64,000 nucleotides of DNA from positions 2,108,001 to 2,172,000 of the forward strand of contig OZ223306.1 in the NCBI GenBank assembly GCA_965140735.1, in the 5' to 3' direction. Under the pieces are notes generated by a model. That model searched no databases and was not told where the DNA came from. It saw only the letters and a program-made list of their open reading frames with translations. The stretch's first letter is position 1. Each line of letters begins with the position of its first letter. Positions 8,236 to 16,984 of the stretch are shown in pieces. The DNA is from Fusibacter_A sp965140735 (GTDB taxonomy: Bacteria; Bacillota; Clostridia; Peptostreptococcales; Acidaminobacteraceae). A program made the position numbers and the translations under genes.

Positions 8236-9546
8236 TCACTCCTCTATCTTTCTTTTAGCTGGGTGAGGACAATAATCTGTGTCTACAATTATTGAATTCA
8301 CACCTATCTTCAGTTTGCTTTGTTTAAAAGCTAATTTAATCGTCTCAATGCCCATTAGGCGTTCTATAATCAATTGTGGCTCAACAGTGTCTCCTAAATA
8401 GTAAAGCTGTAAATCAAGCTTATCTTGCCTCTTATCTCTTTTAAATTGTATTTTGTAGTCCAATAGCGATTTTATATCCAGTAAGACATCATCTACTGCT
8501 CCTTTAGTAAGATAGTCACCTCCATGTAACTGAATGCGTCCTTCCAAACGCGTTTTAATCACATCTAACCTTTTTAAAACAGAGCCACATTTACAAGGCT
8601 CTGGGATTATACGAGATTGATCCCCTGTTCTATAGCGTATTAAAGGCATTCCTTCTCTTTTTAAAGTTGTTATTACAACTTCACCTGTCTCCCCCTCTGG
8701 CAAGCATGCACCAGAAACAGGATCAATTATTTCAATATAAAAATCTGATTCGTATAAATGATACCCCGCATGGCAGGTACATTCAATACCGCCACCAAAT
8801 CCAGATTCAGTCATACCATAATATCTAAAGACTTCACAATGCCAATATTGTTCGATAACTTTTACAGCTGTTTCAGAAACAAAGTCTGTACTCAAGAGCA
8901 TTTTTTTAACAGTTGTGATGTCCCTGTTCATGAATACACCGTATTTTACAAGTGCAAGGATTTGGAAAGGAATACCCACCACAACATCCGGTTCAATCTC
9001 TTCAATCACCTTAAAAGTCTCTTTCAAATCTTTAACCACGCCATGCAAAATTGGAATTTTGCCACCTAATTTAAGGGCATCACCTAAAAGTTTTCCGATG
9101 CTCCCCTCTCGTTCACAAGGTAACAAAATAAGCACTTTGTCCCCTATATTCGTAAACGTATTCATACCTATTTTAAAATAATCAATAGTCCTTTTTTGAT
9201 CTTTTCCAGTAAAATAAAGCCTTTTTGGCGTCCCTGTTGTCCCAGAAGTCTCTAAAGTCACCACACGTTTGATGTCATCTTGAGAGCAACAGAGCATTTC
9301 AAGGCCTCTTGTTTTGAGATCTTCTGCGGTTGTAAAAGGCACAGATTCCCATGCGATTTGCCCTGTCTCCAGTGCTCTCTCAATATGCTCTTTATAAAAA
9401 AAACTTTTGGAAGTTGTGTACTCTAATAATCGGGATCGCCATTTCAATTGATTTTCCATAATGGCATCTGTAAATTCATGAAGATCTGAATCCACTTGTT
9501 CTGCCACCCAGGACTCTAAAACGAATTTCGTTGTACTGCCAGTCAC
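8236..9546 (-). CDS. PaaK-like AMP-forming acyl-CoA ligase (DVU_1553-type)
   Basis: A 436-residue adenylate-forming enzyme related to phenylacetate-CoA ligase. The ATP loop is LETSGTTGTPKRL, the adenine-binding motif is YYGMTESGFG, and the C-terminal YRTGD...R hinge is present. A Cys cluster (CTCH, CKCGS) is typical of PaaK relatives. In Desulfovibrio-type molybdenum aldehyde oxidoreductase loci a ligase of this kind sits among the maturation genes. Its substrate, an acid or a carboxylated cofactor part, is unknown. The start is the GTG at 9544-9546 after GGAGGTTAAGTA. It lies 30 bp behind the radical SAM gene. Confidence 0.87.
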   Translation of the reverse strand: MTGSTTKFVLESWVAEQVDSDLHEFTDAIMENQLKWRSRLLEYTTSKSFFYKEHIERALETGQIAWESVPFTTAEDLKTRGLEMLCCSQDDIKRVVTLETSGTTGTPKRLYFTGKDQKRTIDYFKIGMNTFTNIGDKVLILLPCEREGSIGKLLGDALKLGGKIPILHGVVKDLKETFKVIEEIEPDVVVGIPFQILALVKYGVFMNRDITTVKKMLLSTDFVSETAVKVIEQYWHCEVFRYYGMTESGFGGGIECTCHAGYHLYESDFYIEIIDPVSGACLPEGETGEVVITTLKREGMPLIRYRTGDQSRIIPEPCKCGSVLKRLDVIKTRLEGRIQLHGGDYLTKGAVDDVLLDIKSLLDYKIQFKRDKRQDKLDLQLYYLGDTVEPQLIIERLMGIETIKLAFKQSKLKIGVNSIIVDTDYCPHPAKRKIEE

Positions 9547-9576
9547 TACTTAACCTCCAAACTTAATATACTCTGA

Positions 9577-10932
9577 TCATCTATAAAGGCTTTTGCCATC
9601 CCTACTTGTGAGGTTGTAAGCACAAAATGGAATCAGGTCACCCTTCTGACTCACCACGTGGATGTGACAACTTTTAAGACGCTTTAAATCCAGTGTCCAT
9701 GCATCTTGAAATGCCATTCCAGAAATCGCCAAAGTCATTTTAGCCTGCTCTAAAAAATCATCTAAACTTGTCAAATCTGGTATTAATGAATTGGGTTGCT
9801 CTGGCTGAACGACTTCAAGTGTATTTATCTTTGGTGCCGACCACTGCCTTGCTACATATTTCATTGCGCTTTCAGCAGGTGTTTCCACACTACAACAGCA
9901 TGACTTAGATTTACCAAATTCAGAGATACTTTTAAAGTGACCCTCTTTTTGAAGTGCAAATTTGCCATTAAAAGAACAAAGCGGATGTTCGCTTGAAGGT
10001 GGTATGAAGGCAGAAGCTTTAATGCCGCCTTCTGTTTGTTTCTCAATCTGTCTTAAAAGTTCTGGAATAGTTATCCGCTCATCTGAAAAAGATTCTGGAT
10101 ATCTGCCAAAATGGCTTACTGGCTGAAAGTGGACCCCTCTAACGCTTGGCATATTATGCGATGCAAAGTCAATAATCGCACCAAGCTCTGAATCGTTAAT
10201 CCCCTTCACCACAGTAGGCACTAAAACAATGCCAATACCTGCCTGTTTACAGTTTTCTATCGCCCTTATCTTCTTTTCTAAAAGTGGGCGGCCTCTCAGT
10301 GATTTATATATCGCATCATTTAGACCGTCAAATTGTAAGAACACACAATTAAGCCCCGCTTCAGCTAGTCTTATGCAATAATCAAACTCCTCTGCCAATC
10401 GAATACCATTTGTATTGAGCTGAAAAAAAGAAAATCCCATATTCTTGCCTAGAGTGATCATCTCTGGCAAATCATCTCTCATGGTAGGTTCTCCGCCAGA
10501 GAGTTGGATGTTGAAAGGACCTCCTTTTGAGAGTAACATTTCATACCACGCCTGAATTTGGTCTGTTGTAGGATCAACACTCTCTCCGTTTCCAGCCTCT
10601 GCAAAGCAAACTGGACATTTTAAATTGCAACGCTGTGTGACTTCAAGTAGTACACAGCAAGATTGTTGTTGATGTTCTGCACATATACCACACTCATAGG
10701 GACAGCCCTTACTTGCCACCGGCTGGGGTGCTTTCTCAAAAGAATTGCGCTCACCACACCAGTTTTCAATTTCAGGACTACCTTCCCAAATAAGTGTTGA
10801 AAAAGAGCCATGTTCAGAACATGATTTTACAAGATAACTTTTATCACCTTCACGGATAATTTCAGCATCCACTCGTTTTAAACAAACGGGACAAACACTT
10901 TCAGTTTTAGAATAGACTTTTACTGCATTCAT
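9577..10932 (-). CDS. trsS: Radical SAM protein of the molybdenum oxidoreductase locus (TrsS type)
   Basis: A 451-residue radical SAM enzyme. The N-terminus has a CPVC zinc-type knuckle at residue 14. Then come CPYECGIC at 77-84 and the radical SAM signature CNLKCPVC at 102-109, which binds the 4Fe-4S cluster. The GGEPT motif follows for SAM binding. A run of three Cys (SKSCCCS) occurs in the second half. Relatives in this locus can be selenoproteins; here no in-frame UGA is read and Cys occupies all such places. It overlaps the NTP transferase gene by 26 bp. The reaction is unknown; modification of the molybdopterin cofactor or its enzyme is a reasonable guess. Confidence 0.85.
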   Translation of the reverse strand: MNAVKVYSKTESVCPVCLKRVDAEIIREGDKSYLVKSCSEHGSFSTLIWEGSPEIENWCGERNSFEKAPQPVASKGCPYECGICAEHQQQSCCVLLEVTQRCNLKCPVCFAEAGNGESVDPTTDQIQAWYEMLLSKGGPFNIQLSGGEPTMRDDLPEMITLGKNMGFSFFQLNTNGIRLAEEFDYCIRLAEAGLNCVFLQFDGLNDAIYKSLRGRPLLEKKIRAIENCKQAGIGIVLVPTVVKGINDSELGAIIDFASHNMPSVRGVHFQPVSHFGRYPESFSDERITIPELLRQIEKQTEGGIKASAFIPPSSEHPLCSFNGKFALQKEGHFKSISEFGKSKSCCCSVETPAESAMKYVARQWSAPKINTLEVVQPEQPNSLIPDLTSLDDFLEQAKMTLAISGMAFQDAWTLDLKRLKSCHIHVVSQKGDLIPFCAYNLTSRDGKSLYR

Positions 10933-12073
10933 TATTTATAGCCTCCATACTTTTTTCATGAAAAAAGTCATATAAATTATCTAATACTAATATACTTTCA
11001 ATTTTATCTTTGATGCGTTTGGCATTGTAAAACCTTAGAAAAATCTTATCTTCAGCAACTTTAGGATACTTTTTTCTCGTATTTTCAAATCTTCTTTCTA
11101 ACGAAATGTACTGATCTTCTTCAGTTAGCTTGTCTGATAAATAGAGTAATTCTTTTTCGGTAATTTTGAAATTTTCATGTGGCAATTCAATATCCATATG
11201 GCTCATTATAATTTCCTCAAGCGCATAAAAACCTTCATTAGAAATCATTTTGGCACCCAAAACGGCATGATTGGGTTGTCCTCTTCCAACATCATGTAAA
11301 AGCCCCGCAGTATTTAAAACCTGCTCAGAAAGAATCATCCCCTCTTTGTTGTTTATGCTTCTTGCAATTTTACACGCCAGCTCTGAAACAGCACGACAAT
11401 GTCTTCTCACCCTTTCAGATACTTGAAACAGATCCAGTAGCGCTTGACACTCATCTAGATTTGGTCTCAACCGTGTTGACGCATAAGCGACCATATGCTC
11501 ATAATCAGCATATGTATCCATATCCATCACGATGCCATTATCAGCACAGGGAAGATCTAGCCAGCTTTCCTTGAACTGTTCTAAGATTTGTCTTAGGTTC
11601 ATATCCTCATGCGCTTCGAGAATTGTCTTAAAACAGGCTTTCTCAATAAAAGGCGGATGCCCCTTCTGACCTAAAAAGCTTGGAAAAATAATTTTCTCTG
11701 GATACATCACATGTGCTCTTAAAATTTTTTCTATCGTTTGACTTCTAATCATTGGGATATCTGCTGGTATCAATAAAATACCTGCTGTATCACTTTCTAA
11801 AGAGGCAATCCCAACCTTAACAGATGAAAACATCCCTTTTTCAGGTGCTCTATTCTCAATAATTTTTACATTTGTTTCAGATAAGACTTTTCTTATTTCT
11901 TGTGAATGATAACCCACAACTACCCTAACATCCTCTATACCAGCCTTTTGGAAAGCCTCAACTACCCATAAAATAGAAGGTTTATTTTCTATTTCAAGCT
12001 TTGGTTTTAAAGCACCCATCCTCGAAGATTGCCCTGCTGCAAGTATAAGTGCTGTAACCTTTTCTACTTTCAT
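10907..12073 (-). CDS. Molybdopterin NTP transferase fused to HD domain (DVU_1551-type)
   Basis: A 388-residue fusion. Residues 1-195 are a MobA/MocA-like nucleotidyltransferase with the signature LILAAGQSSRMGALKPKL and a downstream metal site IPADIPMI. This part would attach CMP or GMP to molybdopterin, giving the dinucleotide cofactor used by Mop-type enzymes. Residues 210-330 are an HD domain (LLHDVGRGQPNH, then a conserved SHMD), a metal phosphohydrolase fold. The gene overlaps xdhC by 4 bp (ATGA) and the radical SAM gene by 26 bp. The fusion suggests that making and breaking of a nucleotide bond are linked; that is inference. Confidence 0.88.
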   Translation of the reverse strand: MKVEKVTALILAAGQSSRMGALKPKLEIENKPSILWVVEAFQKAGIEDVRVVVGYHSQEIRKVLSETNVKIIENRAPEKGMFSSVKVGIASLESDTAGILLIPADIPMIRSQTIEKILRAHVMYPEKIIFPSFLGQKGHPPFIEKACFKTILEAHEDMNLRQILEQFKESWLDLPCADNGIVMDMDTYADYEHMVAYASTRLRPNLDECQALLDLFQVSERVRRHCRAVSELACKIARSINNKEGMILSEQVLNTAGLLHDVGRGQPNHAVLGAKMISNEGFYALEEIIMSHMDIELPHENFKITEKELLYLSDKLTEEDQYISLERRFENTRKKYPKVAEDKIFLRFYNAKRIKDKIESILVLDNLYDFFHEKSMEAINNECSKSLF

Positions 12074-13107
12074 TTGTTATTTTGAGCTCTTACTTTTATA
12101 AGCTCTCCCACAATGCTAATGGCAATTTCTTCTGGTGATTCAGCAAGGATTTCCAACCCAATTGGGCAATGAACGGTTGAAAAATCTGCCATTTTATACC
12201 CCTTTTGCTCTGTGAGATCTTTATAAATTAAGTCTCGTTTATGACGACTTCCAATCATACCTATATATGCAGATGGTACATTGAGCACTTGGTCAAGTAT
12301 GGTTTTATCATGCATATGTCCCCTTGTGACAATGACCATATAACTGTCTCTGTCATATGGCAATTTAGGCAAAGTGCCTTCTAGTGAAGGCAGTAAAATA
12401 AGGTTTGCATTTGGAAAGCGTTCAGCATTTACAAACTCAGGTCGATCATCTATGACAATTGAATTAAAACCCACTGTTTCAGCAACTTCTACCAATTTTT
12501 GAGAGACATGACCTGCACCAAAGACATATAGATGACCACCGCTCTGTATAGGTTCTATGATAATTCTTTTGCCTTTGGTACTTTCGGAGTGAAGCATTAC
12601 CTTAGCAGGATTTGATATCATTTCCTTGTAAAATTGAGCTTCACCTTTTAGATCACCAGTGACATGTCCTTTCGCTTCTACCAAACATTGTTGTCTATTT
12701 CCATTCTGATTTATAATTGTACAAAGCCATGCTTTCTCTCTGCTATTAAGACATGACAGTATAGCATTTACAACTTCTAGATTACTTGGGTCATCCTCTG
12801 AAATATAGTCTAATAAAATTTCACCTGTTCCCCCACAGATCATGTCTGTCTCTGAAGCTTCTTTTCCTGTGAGTGAAAAACTTTGTATACGCGACCGCTT
12901 TTGTTTAAAAACTTCTTGAGCGGTTTCCATTGTCACAGCTTCTAGTTTGCCTCCCCCTATAGTACCAATGATACTCATGTTATTACACACAATCATATGT
13001 GCGCCAAATGATCTTGGGGCTGAACCTGTCTTATCTACAATCGTCGCAAAAACACAATCTTCATTTGCCACCAATATTTTTTTCAAGGATTGCCAAATAG
13101 ACTTCAT
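12070..13107 (-). CDS. xdhC: XdhC-family molybdenum cofactor insertion/maturation factor
   Basis: A 345-residue protein with the two parts of the XdhC family. The N-terminal domain has ATIVDKTGSAPRSFGAHMIV and IGTIGGGKLE, and the C-terminal Rossmann domain has VFGAGHVSQKL followed by IDDRPEF. XdhC proteins bind the molybdenum cofactor, assist its sulfuration and hand it to xanthine dehydrogenase-type enzymes. The client here should be the aldehyde oxidoreductase encoded in the same operon. It shares ATGA overlaps with both neighbours, so translation is coupled. Length is normal. Confidence 0.93.
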   Translation of the reverse strand: MKSIWQSLKKILVANEDCVFATIVDKTGSAPRSFGAHMIVCNNMSIIGTIGGGKLEAVTMETAQEVFKQKRSRIQSFSLTGKEASETDMICGGTGEILLDYISEDDPSNLEVVNAILSCLNSREKAWLCTIINQNGNRQQCLVEAKGHVTGDLKGEAQFYKEMISNPAKVMLHSESTKGKRIIIEPIQSGGHLYVFGAGHVSQKLVEVAETVGFNSIVIDDRPEFVNAERFPNANLILLPSLEGTLPKLPYDRDSYMVIVTRGHMHDKTILDQVLNVPSAYIGMIGSRHKRDLIYKDLTEQKGYKMADFSTVHCPIGLEILAESPEEIAISIVGELIKVRAQNNK

Positions 13108-13562
13108 ACAATAGCCTCCCTGATCTCAGATAATGAGTGATCGTACGATTCAAGAATTTCTTTAACCTTCTCATAGACTTGTTCTATGAGATCAGGGCAC
13201 CGCTCCATACGATTCATCGGATTGTTCTCTAGTATTTGAACACAATTACTACCACCATAAAGTGCACCAATTTCTTCATCAAACCACTGAATCAGTTGAT
13301 TCATCATAAGGTTTGAAAAGGGCATATCTGCTTCATCTTCAACACCTCGTCCTGTATAAAGTGATAACAAACATGCCCCACCAGTAAGTGCACCGCAATT
13401 TTTACCTGAGCCACCAACACCACCACATAAGCCACCCATCGCTCTAATCAAATCTATATTATCCGTTCCTTTTTCTTCAAGTCCCATCATCAACAAAATC
13501 TGACTACAGCAAAAACCACCTTGTGAAAGTTCTAAAATCCGCATCATATCACTACTCATCAC
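13104..13562 (-). CDS. C-GCAxxG-C-C family protein (DVU_1555-type)
   Basis: A 152-residue protein with the C_GCAxxG_C_C signature: GGFCCSQILL near residue 15, GGLCGGVGGSGKNCGALTGGACLLS at about 43-67 (shown in part as key Cys spaced C-x10-C-x7-C), and a final Cys near 105 and 120. The family is thought to bind an Fe-S cluster or metal through these cysteines. It overlaps xdhC by 4 bp. The start is either the GTG at 13562 or the adjacent ATG at 13559, both after AGGGAGGCGATA. Its role in the oxidoreductase locus is unknown. Confidence 0.88.
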   Translation of the reverse strand: MMSSDMMRILELSQGGFCCSQILLMMGLEEKGTDNIDLIRAMGGLCGGVGGSGKNCGALTGGACLLSLYTGRGVEDEADMPFSNLMMNQLIQWFDEEIGALYGGSNCVQILENNPMNRMERCPDLIEQVYEKVKEILESYDHSLSEIREAIV

Positions 13563-13574
13563 TATCGCCTCCCT

Positions 13575-14231
13575 TTATTTTTCAGCAATTAAACTAAAAT
13601 AACCGAGTTTTAAACCAGAAACCCCTGTAAGTGAACAAAATTCAGAGAGAAACCCCATCTCTTGATCTTCAGATTGATTCCAAATCATTTCTGCTATATA
13701 ACTGTGCAAAAGGGTTGTTTTTTCCGACAATTTTAATATTTTAAAACCTTGACTTACAATCATCTTTTCAGTTTCTTCCCATATTTTGATTGAAGCTGAA
13801 GAAGACTGCTCCTTCACATAAACATCTGATATCACAAGCTTAGCACTTGATTTCATCACCCGATAAGTTTCTTTTAAGACTTGCTGTGGCTTCTGAAAAA
13901 CGGATAAAGTACATTCCATTAAAACACAATCTAAAGTTCCATCTAAATAGGGCAATTTTTCAGCATTTGCCACTTTTATAGGCAAACCTGATACATTTAA
14001 GAGCCCTGTCTGAATTAGGCTCTGTGAGCAATCAATTCCCATGGCATCATAACCATATTTTCTTCGCAAGTGATGAACCACTGTCCCGATGCCACACCCT
14101 ACATCTAATACCTTAGCGGATTCATCTAAATTGCACGCTGATATCATTTCATCTGTTAATGTCAATCCTCCAGGCCTCATTACCTTTGTACTCTTTTCAG
14201 AAAAAGGGTAGGTTTCATAACTGTTTTTCAT
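13575..14231 (-). CDS. trsM: SAM-dependent methyltransferase-like protein (TrsM / DVU_1556-type)
   Basis: A 218-residue class I methyltransferase. Motif I is VLDVGCGIGTVVHHL, followed by an acidic strand-2 end (GIDCS) and motif post-II around VANAEKLPYLDG, then VLMECTLSVF. The N-terminus has MRPGGLTLTDEMI, characteristic of this locus-specific subgroup. Some members of the subgroup carry selenocysteine; here the corresponding positions read as Cys. It overlaps the preceding zinc-ribbon gene by 4 bp (ATGA). The methyl acceptor is unknown; given the company, a cofactor, a selenium/sulfur ligand or a metal species is possible. Confidence 0.85.
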   Translation of the reverse strand: MKNSYETYPFSEKSTKVMRPGGLTLTDEMISACNLDESAKVLDVGCGIGTVVHHLRRKYGYDAMGIDCSQSLIQTGLLNVSGLPIKVANAEKLPYLDGTLDCVLMECTLSVFQKPQQVLKETYRVMKSSAKLVISDVYVKEQSSSASIKIWEETEKMIVSQGFKILKLSEKTTLLHSYIAEMIWNQSEDQEMGFLSEFCSLTGVSGLKLGYFSLIAEK

Positions 14232-14437
14232 TTGTCTTCCAACGTCTTTTCAACCTGTTCCATCTTGCCCAGTGCTAAATCCTCAGGGATGTAAACAAGA
14301 CCACATTTTTCACATTTGCTAAGTTCCACAGGAAAGTTATTGCCTAAATATGACAATGTCAACTTCCCTAGTTTCATCTTTTCGCCACATATCGAACAAA
14401 TTATTTCAGAACGATCTTCACTTGTATACGCTGACAT
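14228..14437 (-). CDS. Small two-CxxC redox/zinc-ribbon protein (DVU_1557-type)
   Basis: A 69-residue protein with CSICGEKM near residue 16 and CEKCGLVYIP near 40, the spacing of a rubredoxin or zinc ribbon, and a charged helical C-terminus. An ATAGGAGGTTCTCT site gives a strong start at 14437. It sits 10 bp behind the dicluster protein gene and overlaps the methyltransferase gene by 4 bp, so it probably works with one of them. Whether the four Cys bind Fe or Zn cannot be read from sequence. Confidence 0.82.
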   Translation of the reverse strand: MSAYTSEDRSEIICSICGEKMKLGKLTLSYLGNNFPVELSKCEKCGLVYIPEDLALGKMEQVEKTLEDK

Positions 14438-14447
14438 AGAGAACCTC

Positions 14448-16766
14448 CTATATTTCGATTTCTAATCTATGACTATATGTGTTTAAGATATGATAACCCT
14501 CATCTGAAGGGGTAAATTCAACCCAATAAGTTACCGCTACAGGTCTATAATAAGCCACATAAGTCTCTTTCGTGGCATTCCACATTTTTTGTCCTGTTTC
14601 TTCCACATGCGCCATGACTTTCAATAAATCTTCAACAAGAATATTGCGCTTTGCCATGACCGCTCTCACATCATCTGTTATGATCAAATTCACTTTGCTT
14701 TCAACCTCCTCTTGGGATTCACCCCATATGGTTTTAAGAAGTTGCCTTTTAAGTCTACTTCTATTCTCATGTCGATCTGAAAAATCAGGTCCTTTTTTCA
14801 CTGGATAAGATGCTCCGTTTTGTCCAAAGAGTAGATCAAGCAAGTGGTAAGTTCTCTTATTCTGTCCAGCAAAGTTGTCTCTACACATGGCACAATAAAC
14901 GACGTAGTCCTCTGATGATTCATTTACTCTGGCATCAATCACTGTTTTTGCCACTTCATGATTAGCAAACATCATGAGACCACCATAACCGCAACATGTG
15001 GTCTTATCTTTTGAGTATTTAAGCTCTACAATCTCATGACCTGCTTTTTTCAAGAGATTTCGCACACTTTCTTGAAGTTCTTTTTCAAGCCGTGTACTAC
15101 AACTGTCGTGAACTGCAAGTCTTTTGGGTTCAATCACTTGATTCCCTATCGACATAAAGTCTTTTTGATCTAAAAGCGTGTAGAGCATTTCTACTTCTAT
15201 CTCAGGTAAATGCTCTTTAAAGACTGAATAGCAACTTGGACAAGCTGTGATGATTTTAGGCTTTTCTTCTTCGAGCCATGTCTTTTTAATATGTGCCATA
15301 CGCTCATTAAAAAGATCTTGTCGACCTGCCCAAAGTGCTGGTGCCCCACAACAATCCAGCATCAAGCCTGTACCACCCGGTAGATTTTCACAAAGCCAAG
15401 GGTATATTTTTTCAACATGTTCTGGTGCAGATCCAGATAATTGACACCCTGGGAAAAACAGAGTCGCTATTTTATCTTGATTAGGCGGTCTCTTCATCAT
15501 TGCAAAATGATCACTCACGCTAAATGCCATGTCTCTAAGTGCAAAATCATGTGCTGAAGGCGGCATTTTATCGGTCTCAACCATTTGGACTCTGGCTTCT
15601 TTGCAAACCAGCCCCATGTCTGCACCGTTTGGACAAATCTGTGCACATTGTCCACATTGGCTACAGGTATTAATCATTTTATTTGCATGGTGTATGCCCA
15701 TGACTATGGATAGATTATTATAAACTTCTCTAAAATAACGTTTTGGATAACCTTTATAATGCTTCATGTATTCACAAGCTTTTACACATTCAAGACATTC
15801 ACATAATAAACAACGGTTCGCCTCAGCTTCAGCTTCTGTCTGAGTATATCCATGAACCGGATCGCTTGGATGAGTTGCACTGGTCGCAGTTTCATCTTCT
15901 ATATTTGTGAAAAGTTTTGTCTCTATACTGCCTTCACCTACTCGATTCGCTGTTAATGAAACCTTTTGAAAATAACGATCGATGGAATTCGCTGCTCTTT
16001 TACCATCCGAGATTGAGCGTACAGGGCTATAGGTCTCACGATTATCACATAGAGAACCGCCTGCAAAAACACCTCCCTCTTGAATCTCATAGGTTAATGG
16101 ATTAACAATCAAATCTGTAATATTTTCACCAACAACGGTCTCAAGTGCTGCAATTGGAATATCTAAATATATCGCTGTATAAGATTCGCCAAGGGATGCC
16201 CATGATAAAAATCCGTCCTGCCCAATGGCATGTTCTAATTGAAACTGTATACCAATCTTTTTTAAATTTTCAAATGCTTCGTTCCGTATTGAAGCAGGCA
16301 ATACTTCTTCTTTATACTGATTTAACTGTCCACCAAGACTTTTGCTTTTTTCAAAGACTGCCACCTTATACCCTTTAAGTCTTAGAATCTTTGCAACTGT
16401 TAAACCGCTAATCCCCGCTCCAACCACAGCAATGCTCTGCTGTTTTTCAGGGGGTAAAAGTATTTTAGAAGGTCCAGAGGGCCTCCCATTTAGTACGATA
16501 TATTTTTCAAGTTCTCCTATGAGAATCGATTCGTCAATTTCATTTCTCAAACATTTATGCATACAGGGTGCTTCGCATATATGGCTGAGGATGTTCGGAA
16601 AGGGGACTGATCTGCTGTATAATTTATAAGCACCTTTATAATCCTCTTTTTGGATTGCACGGACGATGCCTTTTACATCCACATGTATGGGACATTCAGC
16701 TGTACATCTGGGTGGATTTTCTTGTGTGCAAAGTCCTTCACGTTCTCTAAGTAAAATCTGGTCCAT
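14448..16766 (-). CDS. Flavin-dependent oxidoreductase with Fe-S and CCG (heterodisulfide reductase-like) domains
   Basis: A 772-residue multidomain electron carrier. The N-terminal 75 residues hold the GltD-like Cys pattern (CTAECPI, CEAPCMHKC). A FAD-binding Rossmann motif VVGAGISGLT follows at about 115. The middle has two ferredoxin-type clusters, CLLCECLECVKAC and CSQCGQCAQICP. After that come two CCG motifs (CCGAPALWAG and TCCGYGG), as in HdrB/GlpC subunits that bind a noncubane cluster. The last 100 residues form a separate alpha/beta tail. The second NAD-binding half of GltD looks lost. It probably accepts electrons from the aldehyde oxidoreductase encoded upstream. A 218-bp gap with a hairpin separates it from that gene. 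Confidence 0.88.
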   Translation of the reverse strand: MDQILLREREGLCTQENPPRCTAECPIHVDVKGIVRAIQKEDYKGAYKLYSRSVPFPNILSHICEAPCMHKCLRNEIDESILIGELEKYIVLNGRPSGPSKILLPPEKQQSIAVVGAGISGLTVAKILRLKGYKVAVFEKSKSLGGQLNQYKEEVLPASIRNEAFENLKKIGIQFQLEHAIGQDGFLSWASLGESYTAIYLDIPIAALETVVGENITDLIVNPLTYEIQEGGVFAGGSLCDNRETYSPVRSISDGKRAANSIDRYFQKVSLTANRVGEGSIETKLFTNIEDETATSATHPSDPVHGYTQTEAEAEANRCLLCECLECVKACEYMKHYKGYPKRYFREVYNNLSIVMGIHHANKMINTCSQCGQCAQICPNGADMGLVCKEARVQMVETDKMPPSAHDFALRDMAFSVSDHFAMMKRPPNQDKIATLFFPGCQLSGSAPEHVEKIYPWLCENLPGGTGLMLDCCGAPALWAGRQDLFNERMAHIKKTWLEEEKPKIITACPSCYSVFKEHLPEIEVEMLYTLLDQKDFMSIGNQVIEPKRLAVHDSCSTRLEKELQESVRNLLKKAGHEIVELKYSKDKTTCCGYGGLMMFANHEVAKTVIDARVNESSEDYVVYCAMCRDNFAGQNKRTYHLLDLLFGQNGASYPVKKGPDFSDRHENRSRLKRQLLKTIWGESQEEVESKVNLIITDDVRAVMAKRNILVEDLLKVMAHVEETGQKMWNATKETYVAYYRPVAVTYWVEFTPSDEGYHILNTYSHRLEIEI

Positions 16767-16901
16767 ATCACACCTTCTTTTCTTTATAATGCTTTTAACT
16801 GAACTTCACTTATTTTTAGAGCATCTTTCTTACTTTAAATGATCTAACTGAGGATCTTTTAGCGTTTATGTTGACCCTTATATTAGCCTTTAGTTATTGA
16901 A

Positions 16902-16940
16902 AATTCAGGACGGCACTTTTTCAGATTACCGCCCTGAATT
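16902..16940 (-). terminator. Hairpin between the oxidoreductase and dicluster genes
   Basis: AATTCAGG (16902-16909) pairs with CCTGAATT (16933-16940), continued inside by CGG/CCG. On the minus strand only a short TTTTC follows, so it is more likely a partial terminator or an mRNA-stabilising 3' end for the abundant enzyme message than a full stop. The rest of the gap 16767-16984 shows nothing else. Confidence 0.6.
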
Positions 16941-16984
16941 ATTAAGAGGATATTTCTCACTGTGATGCTGCTCGCTAAGCTTTA

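Noticed and set aside
9577..14231. Selenocysteine in the radical SAM and methyltransferase proteins
   Set aside because: Both frames are complete without an internal UGA; Cys occupies the candidate positions.
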